NCBI GenBank assembly: GCA_030248135.1
Contig: JASANC010000974.1
Coordinates: 62,001 to 126,000, forward strand
From: Theristus sp. LFF4_11
Lineage: Eukaryota > Nematoda > Chromadorea > Monhysterida > Xyalidae
DNA length: 64,000 nucleotides
Direction: 5' to 3'
Part shown: one piece after another, positions 1 through 9,981 of the stretch
How positions within the stretch are numbered: position 1 is the stretch's first letter
Layout of the letters: the number at the start of each line of letters is the position of its first letter
Notes under the pieces: generated by a model
Told to the model about the DNA's origin: nothing
Seen by the model: the letters and a program-made list of their open reading frames with translations, nothing else
The model's database searches: none
Translations under genes and position numbers: made by a program

Positions 1-41
1 TAGCGACCTCTAAAACCACTAAAATAACGATCAGACTTTAG

Positions 42-3000
42 ATCGCTGACACTGGTTTGCACAAAGTGTATCGCAGAGGCATTGGGAACGCAAGGTCTCC
101 TTCTGTGGCAATGACTCACCGGTTTATCCTGTCACAAGAGTTTGGTAAAAAGGGTGAAAATCAACGGAAGACAACACTTTTTGCACTGGTGCTGCTGTAT
201 GCACAGCGGTGCGTACGTTAGCAACAACGATAAAGCTACATGCAGCAATGTTTTGCAATCTCTGATGTTTTTGTTTTTTTTGCACAGAATTTACAGTATA
301 GCCGATTAAACATGGCAGCTTTTTTCAGTGTGCAAGGAGCGCGCGAATTTTGAATGAAAGAAAAAGAAGTTCAGAAACCAAATTGTATGCCAAATTTGAC
401 GCGTTTTTTAAACTAATGGATTATCCGTATTATTCTGTTCATTCTTTTTCCCTTGCACACATGATTGGATATTATGTTGGCATTTTTGAAAAAGACAACT
501 CCTAGTCAGCGACTAATCCCGCCTTGATGGACTGCCTCATTTATTCGGCCATGCTGTACAGAATTTCGCACATGATGTGATTTTAGACTAAACTGAAGAG
601 AACAATTGAAAAATATCTAGATAACTTCAAAGTTTTACGCTTTTCAGCAAGCTTTTAAACAACAAACGCGGCGCAAAAATATGACTCTTATGTACTTGTA
701 TCCGTGTGTACCACATCAGAGACTTGAAAAGGTTGTCGAGCCAAGTCTTTCACTGCTTACACAAGGCCATATTCCTCCTTTTATATGCGTCTCCCGCATT
801 TTTAGATAATATAGTAAGTGCCGTGATGTTGTTCAAGTTAGCAAGCTAAATCAGAGCATGTTGTTTGGACGTCCAACCATGACGCACAACCAATCAGCGT
901 GTCGCTGTTGATTTTATTCAAACAAATATACAACGTCCCACCATATTTCACAATCTCAGTTTTGACACTTTTTTCATTGCCTGCCCCTGACACAAAGCAA
1001 GACTAATTTGCAGTTTCAAAGAAATCATTTTTTTAATTCTGAACTTATCATCATCATCACCATGCTAACACCGTGCTCAAGCGGCAGCAGCAGTGCGTAC
1101 ATGGTGGCAAATAGTCCGAAAATTGGGGTTTTACAGACGGTAAACTTTGCACAAGTTGCCATATTGGCACTAGTAGTGTCCAGATGGTTTTGAACGAAAA
1201 CAAACTTCAAAGCGCAATTTTTTTATCAATTAGAGAATGAATGACTGTGTAAACCAAATTCGTTTTGAAAAATGGAGTGCTGGGTTCCTAAACGTAAAGG
1301 GGTATTCATGAAGAAGTATTTTGTGACGCGTAGCTAAATACTGCTTCATGAATGCACCTTAAGCCTAATCCAAAGCCTAAACCTAGCCCTACATGGCACC
1401 CTCACCATAAAGAAAACCACACCAATAAGTATGCGTACCGACTCTGAATAAATTTACCGCTTTTGCGCTTCTGTATTGGCCGGTTCTACATTGTATTTAT
1501 ACCCAGCCAATCAGTAACTAGCCACACAAAAACTGTTTTTTAAATCACCAAACTTTTATAGCAAACCGCGCCACTGCACACTGACGACCCACATCATGCC
1601 GCATCAACCGGCCAGTGCAGTCGCAGTCAATTACGCCCTGATCAAGCACGTCAACTTGTGTTCGGCTGTCACTGTGGTGCGCCGACAAACGACTGCCAGT
1701 GCACGTGTCTATCGGACTGTTCTTCATCGCAATCGAGTGTCAATGTCACTGAGGACGACAGGTCTGTGTGTATGCGGTAAAACGTTCGCTAGGTTGCGAT
1801 TTCGCCTTAGGGGCATTCATGAAGCAGTATTTAATGACGCGTAGCTGGTAGTGCTTCATGAATGCCACTTTATACCGCGGTGCCACACAATGCGGTCTCG
1901 CGTCGGAAGAATTGATGCCAGGAAACTCGTGTGCCCAAAAGGTGCCTCAGCTCAGAACGGTGTCCTTCTTTGTTGCACTTGCTGGTTTTTCTTTTCAGTT
2001 TTCCAACCGCTACCACAACGAATTCCACCACCGAAACGTCCAGTTCAAACCCGAGAAATCAAACGAAGTTCGCTGATTCCACAGATCGGAGTAGTTCACT
2101 GGTCACTTGCGCGGACGCAGAAGAAGGACGTTCAACGACTGATGACGAAACCGCAGCATCGCCGTGGTCAATTTCAACGATCACACAAGTGAGAAAATGG
2201 TTGTTCTTCGTTTTGAAAAAAAGATAATTTTTTTGTAAAAAATATGATCGAATAAAATTTTCCGTCCGATTTTTTACACCGAGTTTACTGAACTGCACTA
2301 AAAACCGAATGTTTAGAAAGAAAAAAAACACATCAAAACCGCAGTTTTCAACCACGGACCGCGATGGCAAATCGGACGACACCGCACCACAGAAAAACAG
2401 CCCGTCGCTGTCGTCGTCGCAGTACGCCGCATCTGACAGCTCCCTGGTTGACGTGCAAACACGGCGAGAAGCAGCGCAATTTCATCATCCAAATCAATCG
2501 GCCACTTACGGTTTTTTAGAAGGTGATTTTGTTTTTTCGGAAACTGAAAAGTAATAAAACCATTTTTATTTTTTAGGGACGATACCGGTGGCGCCGCCGC
2601 TGCCGCGGGTGTGGCGGCCGCTGCTGCCACCGGCGCAGACCACTCGAAAAACCTCAGCTACCATGACGAGAAACAACCAATCAACGTGTACCTCGACACC
2701 CCGTCGCTCATTCAACACTGTTCGGTTTGTTTGGATGCATTTTTAAGATACAGTATGGCCGAATAAATAAGGCAGCCCGTCAAGGCGAGATCAGTCGCAG
2801 ACTAGGAGTTGTCTTTTTCAAAAATGCCAACATAACTCCTAATCATGTGTTCAAGGGATCAAAAATGAACAGAATAGCACGAAGAATCCATAAGTCTAAA
2901 AAAACGCGTCAAATTTAGCATACAATTTGGTTTCTGAACGTCTTTTTTCTTTCATTCAAATTTCGCGCGCTCCTTGCACCCTGAAAAAAGCTGCCATGTT

Positions 3001-5411
3001 TACTCGGTCATTCCGTATAAAATAAAATTCATGAAAAAGCGTCTACCTGGGACAGTCTCCAGAGACGTGTCGTCATGATAAACTCAGACGTGCATTTTGC
3101 ACGGCATTGTTAAAATTGAGTGATGAAACACAAGAAGTTTGTAATCCGTGAAGGTTCCGCCGTTATTGTAAAAAATGATAAAAATTGTATTTTTTACTTT
3201 TTGCTGGTTCGACGACCGGCGTGTACGATCACCGTCGTTGCCAAGGACTGTCAACCATACCAGTTCGATGTCACGAAATAATGCTAATCGGCAAGAAGTT
3301 GAAAACGCTTTTTTAATACCCCCTATTATCTTTTCATTTGGTTCTGCGACACAATGCCCGCACAGAGACGTAAGCAGTTTCATGCGTGACGCGGGAATTG
3401 CAAAGTGGAAAAGTGACCCGTGTCCCTGAGATACGGTAGGCCATTTAGAATTACCACATCAAGCATGAAATTTATTCCCTTTCGACGTCTGCAAACGCAT
3501 TGAGTGAGTCGTATACCAAAAGAGAAGAAAAGACAATAGTTTCACGGAAATTTTTATCCGAATTTAAAAAAACGGAAGTTTCAAATTGTCGAAAAGCAAC
3601 AAACGATCACTACTTGCACACGGAAGTTACTAAACTTGGTAAAGCGGCATTCATGAAGCAGTAGTTGGTGACGCGTAGCTGTGTTAAAACATACCTACGC
3701 GGTCACTAAATAAGGCTTCATGAATGCTCATTAAGTTTGGCATTTTCAGCTCTTGGTCATCAACGTTGGTCGGCATTGAAAGTATTCGAGATCGCGATGA
3801 GCAAGAGCAGTTCTCGGAGACTTCGACCACCTTTGTAACCAGCCCAAATCGGATGCAGATTCGACGACAACTGAACGAACAGCAGACGGTCAGTTTTTGT
3901 AGCAAGGTCACATCGATTAACGTTGTCACTGTTATGGTGCTCAGATTTGCAGGTTGCACCAGTTTTGGTGCGCATTTTGGCATACTGCACCAATTACAGT
4001 GTATGGTGCGCAGTTTTGCAGGCTACGCCAGTTACATTATTGTATGAATTGAGTTTAAGGTCCGTTTCTACCTGACGTATGCAGACGTAAGTACGTCGAC
4101 GTACGTCAGGTATGAACGGCAGTATGCAATAACACGAAACCCTAAAGTGACGTGACGTGCCGTATGCGCATACGTCTTGTACAAACGGGGCCTTTCGTTT
4201 TGCAGGCTGCACCAGTTATGGTGCTCAGTTTCGACGATGACAATGAGCCGCACCTTAGCGAGTTCCAGTCGCATTATATCGGCGCTTGCACCCCGCTGGA
4301 AGCCGCGAATCGGCTAATCGACAGTCAGACTCAGCCGTTCGGTGGCAATAAAATCGGCAATTTTGTGCTCTACTACTGCGTTCCGTTTCCAAGTATTTGG
4401 TTTTCGATTTGACTATTACTGTGAGGACTGTGAATTCAAACAGGAACAATCTTGGTTAAAATATCTCAAAATCCTTCAAATAACAAGTTTTCATTAAAAA
4501 TCGTAAGTTTTTTTGGTGCTGAGTTTATTTTTATGCGTCGTCAAATTTTTTTTGAAGTTTGTTTGAATCGCTCAACAATTTGCTGAATAACTTTTGGTTG
4601 AAAGAAAAAGTACGAATAAAAACGGACCAAACTAGCAACCAACGGTATTTGCCATGGACCAAACATGGTCAGTTTCTTTGTCATGTTCAGTTTGAGTGTC
4701 AATGGTTTATTGATCGAAATTTTACAAAACTTTTTGTTGAGCAAGAAATATTTCAAGCAACAATTTCAGGAGGCGTCCGCCGCCCCGAGGATGTCGACCG
4801 ATTGTTGAGCGCCTGCGCACCGCTGCGTGTCGCTGTGTTGCAGAGTCGCGCGTCGAAATCGGTGCGACATCGAACTGTGCGACAGTCGACGGTGTTCGAC
4901 AGGCATGGCGGATTCGGTGAGGCGGATTGTTTTTTTGGTCAGGGAGAAGCAGAAGAGTGATGAATTTTTGCAAAATCGACCACTGATAACTTCTTTCGGT
5001 AATTCTGCACATTTCTGTCTCGCCCTCTGCAAGTGGGTGAAGCCGCTGGCTTGACACCAATGGAACCGTTAAAGGGCATTCATGAAGCAGTATTCAATGA
5101 CCGCGTAGCTATGCGTCACTAAATACTGCTTCATGAATGCGCGTTTAAATTCCGTATCAGTTTCGAGTTCCATCAAAATTAGTACGAAAAGGTCACACAC
5201 ACACAGCGGTTCCAAATAATACTCGATTTTGACCATATATATTAGTTTTTATCAGTTTTTTATTGTTTGTCCAACATCTTCAGCGGACGCATTCTACCTG
5301 ATCGATGAGTCAAACAGTCGCTGTGGCGAGCCAAGGCGAACGCTCTCAGCATTAATTAGAAGTTGGCAATCATCAACAGCTGTCGCAACCACAGGATTGA
5401 AACAAGAATAA
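42..5411 (+). CDS. Partial multi-exon gene with SH2-like C-terminal region; 5' end outside window
   Basis: Not recognised with certainty. Exons supported by splice signals and phase are 1562-1761, 1999-2188, 2345-2550, 2577-2724, 3750-3888, 4206-4392, 4770-4916 and 5284-5411 (TAA). A likely earlier exon is 42-144. Phases join within 1562-2724 and within 3750-5411, but 2724 to 3750 does not join, so an exon is missing there. The first half is Ser/Thr/Asp-rich, with a Cys cluster (GCHCGAPTNDCQCTC) and an Ala-rich run, and looks disordered. The last 125 residues follow an SH2 order: TPLEAANRLID (helix A), GNFVLYYC (strand B), LRVAVLQ, VRHRTVRQ, AFYLID, then RTLSALIRSW (helix B). The FLVR arginine is absent. 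RRPEDVDRLL is also compatible with a PDZ helix, so the domain call is weak. The exons themselves are fairly secure. Confidence 0.5.
285..560. mobile_element. ~270-bp MITE, copy 1 (ACAGTATRGCCGA ends)
   Basis: Starts near TTTACAGTATAGCCGATTAA and ends near TTTATTCGGCCATGCTGTAC, so the ends are inverted. Its reverse complement recurs at about 2745-3015 with the same interior (AATTCGCGCGCTCC, AACTCCTAGTC, CATGATTGGAT). Confidence 0.7.
561..1295. other. Intron or intergenic, no feature seen
   Basis: AT-rich sequence without an open frame I would trust on either strand. Short open frames around 1008-1210 lack splice context and codon character. It probably lies in introns of the plus-strand gene. 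Confidence 0.4.
1296..1363. mobile_element. Palindromic MITE family A, short copy
   Basis: TAAAGGGGTATTCATGAAG at the left mirrors CTTCATGAATGCACCTTA at the right, with GTGACGCGTAGCTAAATA between. One of twelve copies in the window. Confidence 0.8.
1805..1872. mobile_element. Palindromic MITE family A, short copy in intron
   Basis: TTAGGGGCATTCATGAAGC ... GCTTCATGAATGCCACTTTA. Sits in the intron between exons 1562-1761 and 1999-2188 of the plus-strand gene. Confidence 0.8.
2745..3015. mobile_element. ~270-bp MITE, copy 2, inverted relative to copy 1
   Basis: Reverse-complement copy of 285-560: begins ATACAGTATGGCCGAATAAA and ends TTTACTCGGTCATTCCGTAT. It lies in the large intron where an exon of the plus-strand gene appears to be missing. 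Confidence 0.75.
3310..3510 (+). repeat. Dispersed repeat (GAATTACCACATcAAGcATGAA family)
   Basis: Shares blocks with about 30055-30245 and about 16490-16645: a GTAAGCAG ... GCGGGAATTcAAA block, then TAGAATTACC followed by AAGCATGAA or AAGATTGAA, then CGCATTGAGTC. Function unknown. Divergence between copies suggests age. Confidence 0.55.
3641..3735. mobile_element. Palindromic MITE family A
   Basis: GTAAAGCGGCATTCATGAAG at the left is mirrored by GGCTTCATGAATGCTCATTA at the right, with the family core GTGACGCGTAGCTGTGTTAA. It ends 15 bp before the acceptor of exon 3750-3888. Confidence 0.85.
4052..4197. mobile_element. Palindromic MITE family B
   Basis: Left arm TTTAAGGTCCGTTTCTACC then TGACGTATGCAGACG; right arm CGCATACGTC then ACAAACGGGGCC. 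It lies within a set of repeated splice-acceptor-like blocks just before exon 4206-4392. Confidence 0.75.
5071..5147. mobile_element. Palindromic MITE family A
   Basis: TTAAAGGGCATTCATGAAGC ... GCTTCATGAATGCGCGTTTA around a short GACCGCGTAGCTATGCGTC core, in the last intron of the plus-strand gene. Confidence 0.85.
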
Positions 5412-5918
5412 TAGATTTTTTTGTTTTTAACTCAACACTCGATACAAACTGTACATTCGTACTTTGCCTTTTTGTGATCTTCGGTTAAAAACATAACCCC
5501 GTCCAAGCCGCAACATTTGTTGTATTCAAAAGAATCACTTTACTTTGGTGATGCTACAAGAAACTGGTCCAGCGAGCCGACAAACCTAACATCCATTAAA
5601 CATTGTGAAAAAAATGCTTTTAACAGCGTCTAGGTACAATGTAATGTTGTTTGGAATAAAGCGAGCCGCATAGCACAAGTGTCGTGTGAACTGAGAAAAA
5701 AACGTGTTCCACTGAAAGCAATCGACCGCGCGATGATAATGTAAAAGCGAAATACCCGCAACCTTATCTCTGAATTTTCTGCCGGTGTTTTTGCAAAGAC
5801 GCGAATTGTAAACAAATATTGATGTTTTGCAAAGATGAATTGTAAACTGCCGGAGTGCGGTGTGGTTTTCGTGCGGTGATGTAACTGAAATACCCCGCAA
5901 TTTTTTTTTTCAAAAAGC
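5412..5918 (+). other. Intergenic: 3' flank of upstream gene and 5' flank of channel gene 1
   Basis: 507 bp between the TAA at 5411 and the ATG at 5919. No TATA box or clear poly(A) signal stands out. No repeat family seen. Confidence 0.5.
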
Positions 5919-8900
5919 ATGATATCTTGCAAGTCGATAGCACTGTTCATCAGCGTCTGCTTGTTGCTGTACCATGTAGCTGGTAAGCTGATCTATTAAA
6001 ATGAATGAATTGCTGAAAATTTTCGGATGACAGAGTTTCGTACAACATTTTTTTCACTAAAAAAGGACACGACAACGGTAAAGTGACTCACAGCGCCGTG
6101 TACTATCTGATTCAAACGTTGCTGGCCGAATACGATCCAACGGTGACCCCGCGAAAGGGGCTCGATCCCGTTGATATTCGATCGACCACCTACATTTATA
6201 GTCTTGTCGACATTGTATGATAACTTTTGGAGTTCATGGAGAGTAGTATGTATTTCATGCAACGTGTGATTGCAATTATTGTTATTGTTGCTTCTAGGAC
6301 GAATGGAAACAAATGATGCTCTTGAACGGCTTGATTCATTTGGTTGGTTTCACGCATGTTTTGCCGATTTGCCGCATGGTTTCTTTGCCAATTTAGTTGC
6401 AAAGTACGAACTTTTCAGTTGTTTTCAGGAATGGAAAGACGACTTTCTGCATTGGAATCCGAAAAACTACAGCGGACTAGACACGATCTATTTGCCGGCC
6501 GAAGACGTGTGGACGCCGAAGCTGGCGCTTTATGAAAGGTGGTACACAGTCGAACAGACTATTAGCTGATTGGTTGGTTGTTGATCACGTGATGCACGCT
6601 TTCTTGCAGGACGGACAAATTGCACCTTCATAGCAATGCTTATGCATCACGAATAAGCTGATTGATAGCCCATAATTTAGAGTTCGACTGACAAAGATTG
6701 ACAACAGAAATCGCATTCTGAAGACAATGCCCTCGGTTATAACACCGTAATGTTGCACTTGCACAAACAAAGCACGCATACGACATAACAGCAATACGCA
6801 TTTATTTGTTACAATGCAACATCACTGTGTTATAGCATAGTACACTGTCTTCAGACCAGCACCTTATACACACACCGTCAATAAAGTGTGTCCTCGAGAA
6901 ATGAAATGAAAGCAATCTTGTTTTTCACCACAACATGCAAGCACTGTTTCTTGCGGTTTCGCCTGGTAAGCGTATACCGCGGCGCGGGGTCCAGGCTCGT
7001 CAGTACGACAAGGCCCGGGGCTGCACTGCCAAATCAAAAATGATGACCGGCGCAGGCGGATGTTATGTCTGGCTGAAACATCAGCGAACCAGCGAGTCAC
7101 TTCATTATTGCCCTTCATTTCTTGCAATACTTGCAGCAGCAGCTCCACGTTCAAGGAGTCCTCAGCGACCAGAGTGCAAGTGCGTGCCGACGGACGTGTC
7201 GAACTGGAGCTGGCCGTGCACTTGAACAGCTACTGTCACGTTGATATACGCGACTTTCCGTACGACAAACATCAGTGTATTTTTCAGTGAGTTTCTGCTT
7301 GCTCTCCATTCTGGATGATTGTTGGTGGCGAAATTTGTGGTGTCAGTGGTTGGTCACGCACTGACGTGAACGTATGTATGTAGTTGGATGGATGCATTCT
7401 GCGTAAAGGCGGAGCAGTGCATGCGGTGTATATAACAGGTGTGTGCGTGATAATCAACCAATCAATTACACTACAAATGTCACAGCTAATGCTGCAAATT
7501 AGCCAGGGTAACATAAAAGCGCATTCATGAAGCAATATTTAGTGACGCGTAGCTGTGTTAAAACATAGCTGCGCGGTCACTAAATACTGCTTCATGAATG
7601 CCCCTTAAGGTCTGCGTTTGATACGCTGTTCTTGCAGTTTTATCGGAATCCCCAGTGCTGCGGCTCGCAAAATAAAACGAAATGAAACAGGTGAAATGCA
7701 AAGCAGTGCACTGCCAGAAAATGGTGTTTTTATTGTTTCAGTGTCGGTCCAGCGACACTGCGCTCGAACGCGATTCGTTTCACGTCGACCAAGCTCGACA
7801 TGCGCACGTTCTACTACAAGACGAACGAGTACAATCTGCGCTGGTGGGCGTCGCGAATTCGGGCGTTTCAGTCGGCGCTATCCGACGGTGCGGTCCACTG
7901 TATCGAGTACGAGATCGCGACGGAACGAGCGACGCAGTTCTACATGACCATGCAGATCGCGTCGTCGTATTTCGTCGCCGTCTGCGCGTTCTTGGCGCTG
8001 TTCACGCCGCTGGACGCGCGCGGCATGCGTCGGGTGAGTGGATGGTGGTGGTGGTGTTTCAGGCGTTGTTTTTAGCCACCAGGGCAAAGCCCGAGAAGCG
8101 TACAGAACACCAGGGTGCCCATCGAGTTTTCACCTATTATACACCCCTCGGCGGGGCTCGATCCCCCTAACGGGCTACCACCAGGCCAAGAGGGTGTGCA
8201 GGCTGGAGCAAGCGAACAAAACACTGCATTGCGCTCGCACTAACTACAGTATCTCTGTCGAGAAGATAATTTCGCTTTGGGACACTGGTTTCATGATCGC
8301 AAGGACAGTTCGAAAAAAGGCAGTCGAAAGTTTCGGGCACTTTTGCGGGTTTGTCGATCTGGTTGGAGTTGTACGCTTGAAACAAAGCTACATACCAAAA
8401 GGAAGAAAAATGCTTGACAACATCACAGGACAAAGCGTGCTCGTGACAACAAACGGCGAAATGAATGGGGAAGGGAAGGAGAATATGCTCAAAAAAGCTC
8501 ATCCATCCGACCACCATTTTATAATTGCATGATTTGCAAATAAACTTGTTCAATCAAATTTGGCACTCGAAAACATTTCAGCAAGCCGCCAAAAACGGCC
8601 AATCGGCGTTCCTGTCGCTGTTCAGCTTGCAGATGACGGCTATTTCGATGCTGCCGCAGGTGGCAAACGTCAGAACGTTGTTCGGTGAGTACAAGATTTT
8701 TCAAGTTCAGCTTTTCACAAAGTTTCAGTTTTTACGAGTATCAGATACTTGCTTTCAAAGCGGACTGGCTTTTTAGAAATTTTTCACAGTTTCTTTCGAG
8801 TACTTTCTTTCCTAGCGGACTACCTATTCACGCTGCAACTGTTGATCGTTGTCGGCACACTGGTGAGCACGGCAATTCTGTTCCTTGTGCAACCGCCGAA

Positions 8901-9550
8901 GCGAACGCCGTGGAAATGGGCTCAGCTGTTCTTCGTCGACTATTTCAGTGTGCTTTGTCCGTTCGTCTTACAAGTCAAGCCGAACAAACAGACGGTATTA
9001 CGAGAAATGCTCTAATGTTGTGTTGATTGACTTTAGTTTTCTCATGTTGCTGTCTCTGATGTTTCAGATCAATCTGTCGACAATACTGCAGTACATTCGT
9101 CAACAGGAGACTGGCGAGAAACTGAAAGAGAAACTGGACGATCTTGAAACTGCTTCAAATGACAAACATCGCTCCGACACGACGACGACGACGACGCTGA
9201 TACCGCTAGAAACGTTTGGTAGCAATTCAGACGCAAGGAATACGCAGGAGAAGAAAACTTCTGAAGCCGAGTGCGAACCTATTGCTGATAAACAAAGCAG
9301 CAAGAGTACAGCCGAAGCCGAAAGCCAGGTTTCGGTGAATGAAGAAACAGACTCGATGCAAAAACTGTTTCACCAGCTTGTTGACCGCTACCAGCTGCTC
9401 GTGGATCACGTCGAGGATGTGGTGAAGAAGGAGAAACAGAAGGCAGACTACAGTTATTTTATTTCCGTGATCGAGCGATTTTTCTTGTATGTTTTCATGC
9501 TTGCGCTGCATATTCTTTTGTTCTGGTTTCTTGCGCATGCTTGGAATTAA
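5919..9550 (+). CDS. Cys-loop ligand-gated ion channel subunit 1 (tandem paralogue)
   Basis: Pentameric ligand-gated ion channel subunit, plasma membrane; ligand unknown. Exons 5919-5982, 6066-6214, 6298-6342, 6429-6538, 7137-7286, 7742-8033, 8582-8684, 8816-8994 and 9068-9550 keep frame throughout and give 524 residues. There is an N-terminal signal peptide (MISCKSIALFISVCLLLY). The Cys loop is Cys156 and Cys170 with exactly 13 residues between (VDIRDFPYDKHQ). M1 is about 240-260 (ends LFTP), M2 about 277-297, M3 about 307-330, then a long acidic M3-M4 loop and M4 about 502-520, ending AHAWN. Loop C has no vicinal cysteines and the loop B tryptophan is not seen, so a classical acetylcholine site is unlikely. 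The M2 9' position is Gln287, not Leu. No PAR anion motif or GEK cation motif is present, so ion selectivity is open. Family call sure; exact subfamily not. Confidence 0.9.
6556..6690. mobile_element. CCAATCAGC/CACGTG palindrome family
   Basis: AGCTGATTGGTTGG then GATCACGTGATGCACGC on the left arm; a degraded right arm (TGCTTATGCATCACGAATAA, GCTGATTGATAGCCCATAAT) ends at GAGTTCGACTG. In intron 4 of channel gene 1. Confidence 0.65.
6950..7075. repeat. Dispersed repeat with GCATACCGCGG core
   Basis: CTTGCGGTTTCGCCTGGTAA then GCGTATACCGCGG and CCAGGCTCGTCAGT match 14705-14790, and in reverse orientation 27000-27150 and 27985-28130. Confidence 0.65.
7515..7608. mobile_element. Palindromic MITE family A, intron 5 of channel gene 1
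   Basis: GCGCATTCATGAAGCAATAT ... ATACTGCTTCATGAATGCCC, with inner GTGACGCGTAGCTGTGTTAA and ACATAGCTGCGCGGTCAC arms. A nearly perfect hairpin. Confidence 0.9.
8058..8202 (-). mobile_element. tRNA-derived SINE copy in intron 6 of channel gene 1
   Basis: On the minus strand the head reads TGGCCTGGTGGTAGCCCG (box A like), then GGGATCGAGCCCCGCCG (box B like), then GAGGGGTGTATAATAGG and a body ending CTGGTGGCTAAAAAC. Same family as 20015-20525, 21661-21837, 23606-23773 and 50436-50626. Confidence 0.8.
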
Positions 9551-9981
9551 AAAAATGCACGCATGTGATCGCAATATGGTGTAAACATTTAAATCGGCAA
9601 TTTTGAATAGTCATTCTAAGCAGAAAGGACAAGAAGTAAAGAAATCCAGCAAAACATGTCGCGCCTGTGTTGCACATAATACACTATTTGTCTTTTACTC
9701 TCTGGTTGTCTGGCAAAAATGTGCTGGTAGGAAAAACGAGTTTCTTGCTTTTCAATGCTTATCTCACAGAACAATGATAACAAACAACAAATGTTTAATG
9801 TCGGCACTTGTTGGATGCAGATGCCACACAGAACATACTGTGTTCTACAATAAGCGTGTGAATGTAGTTGCTTTTTTTAAACTGCGATAAACTGTTGATA
9901 TTTGGTGTTTTAAAGATTTCCTGCGCATCCATTAAGAAAGAATAGTTTCATTCAATTTTGAATTTATTTTTTTTCACAAAA

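Noticed and set aside
1008..1210. Overlapping open frames on both strands
   Set aside because: Both are 61 codons, antiparallel, AT-rich and without splice context; typical chance frames.
1596..1844. Frame VAVNYALIKHVNLCSAVTVV in exon 1562-1761
   Set aside because: It also stays open into the next exon but fails after 2520; the Ser/Asp-rich frame joins five exons in phase.
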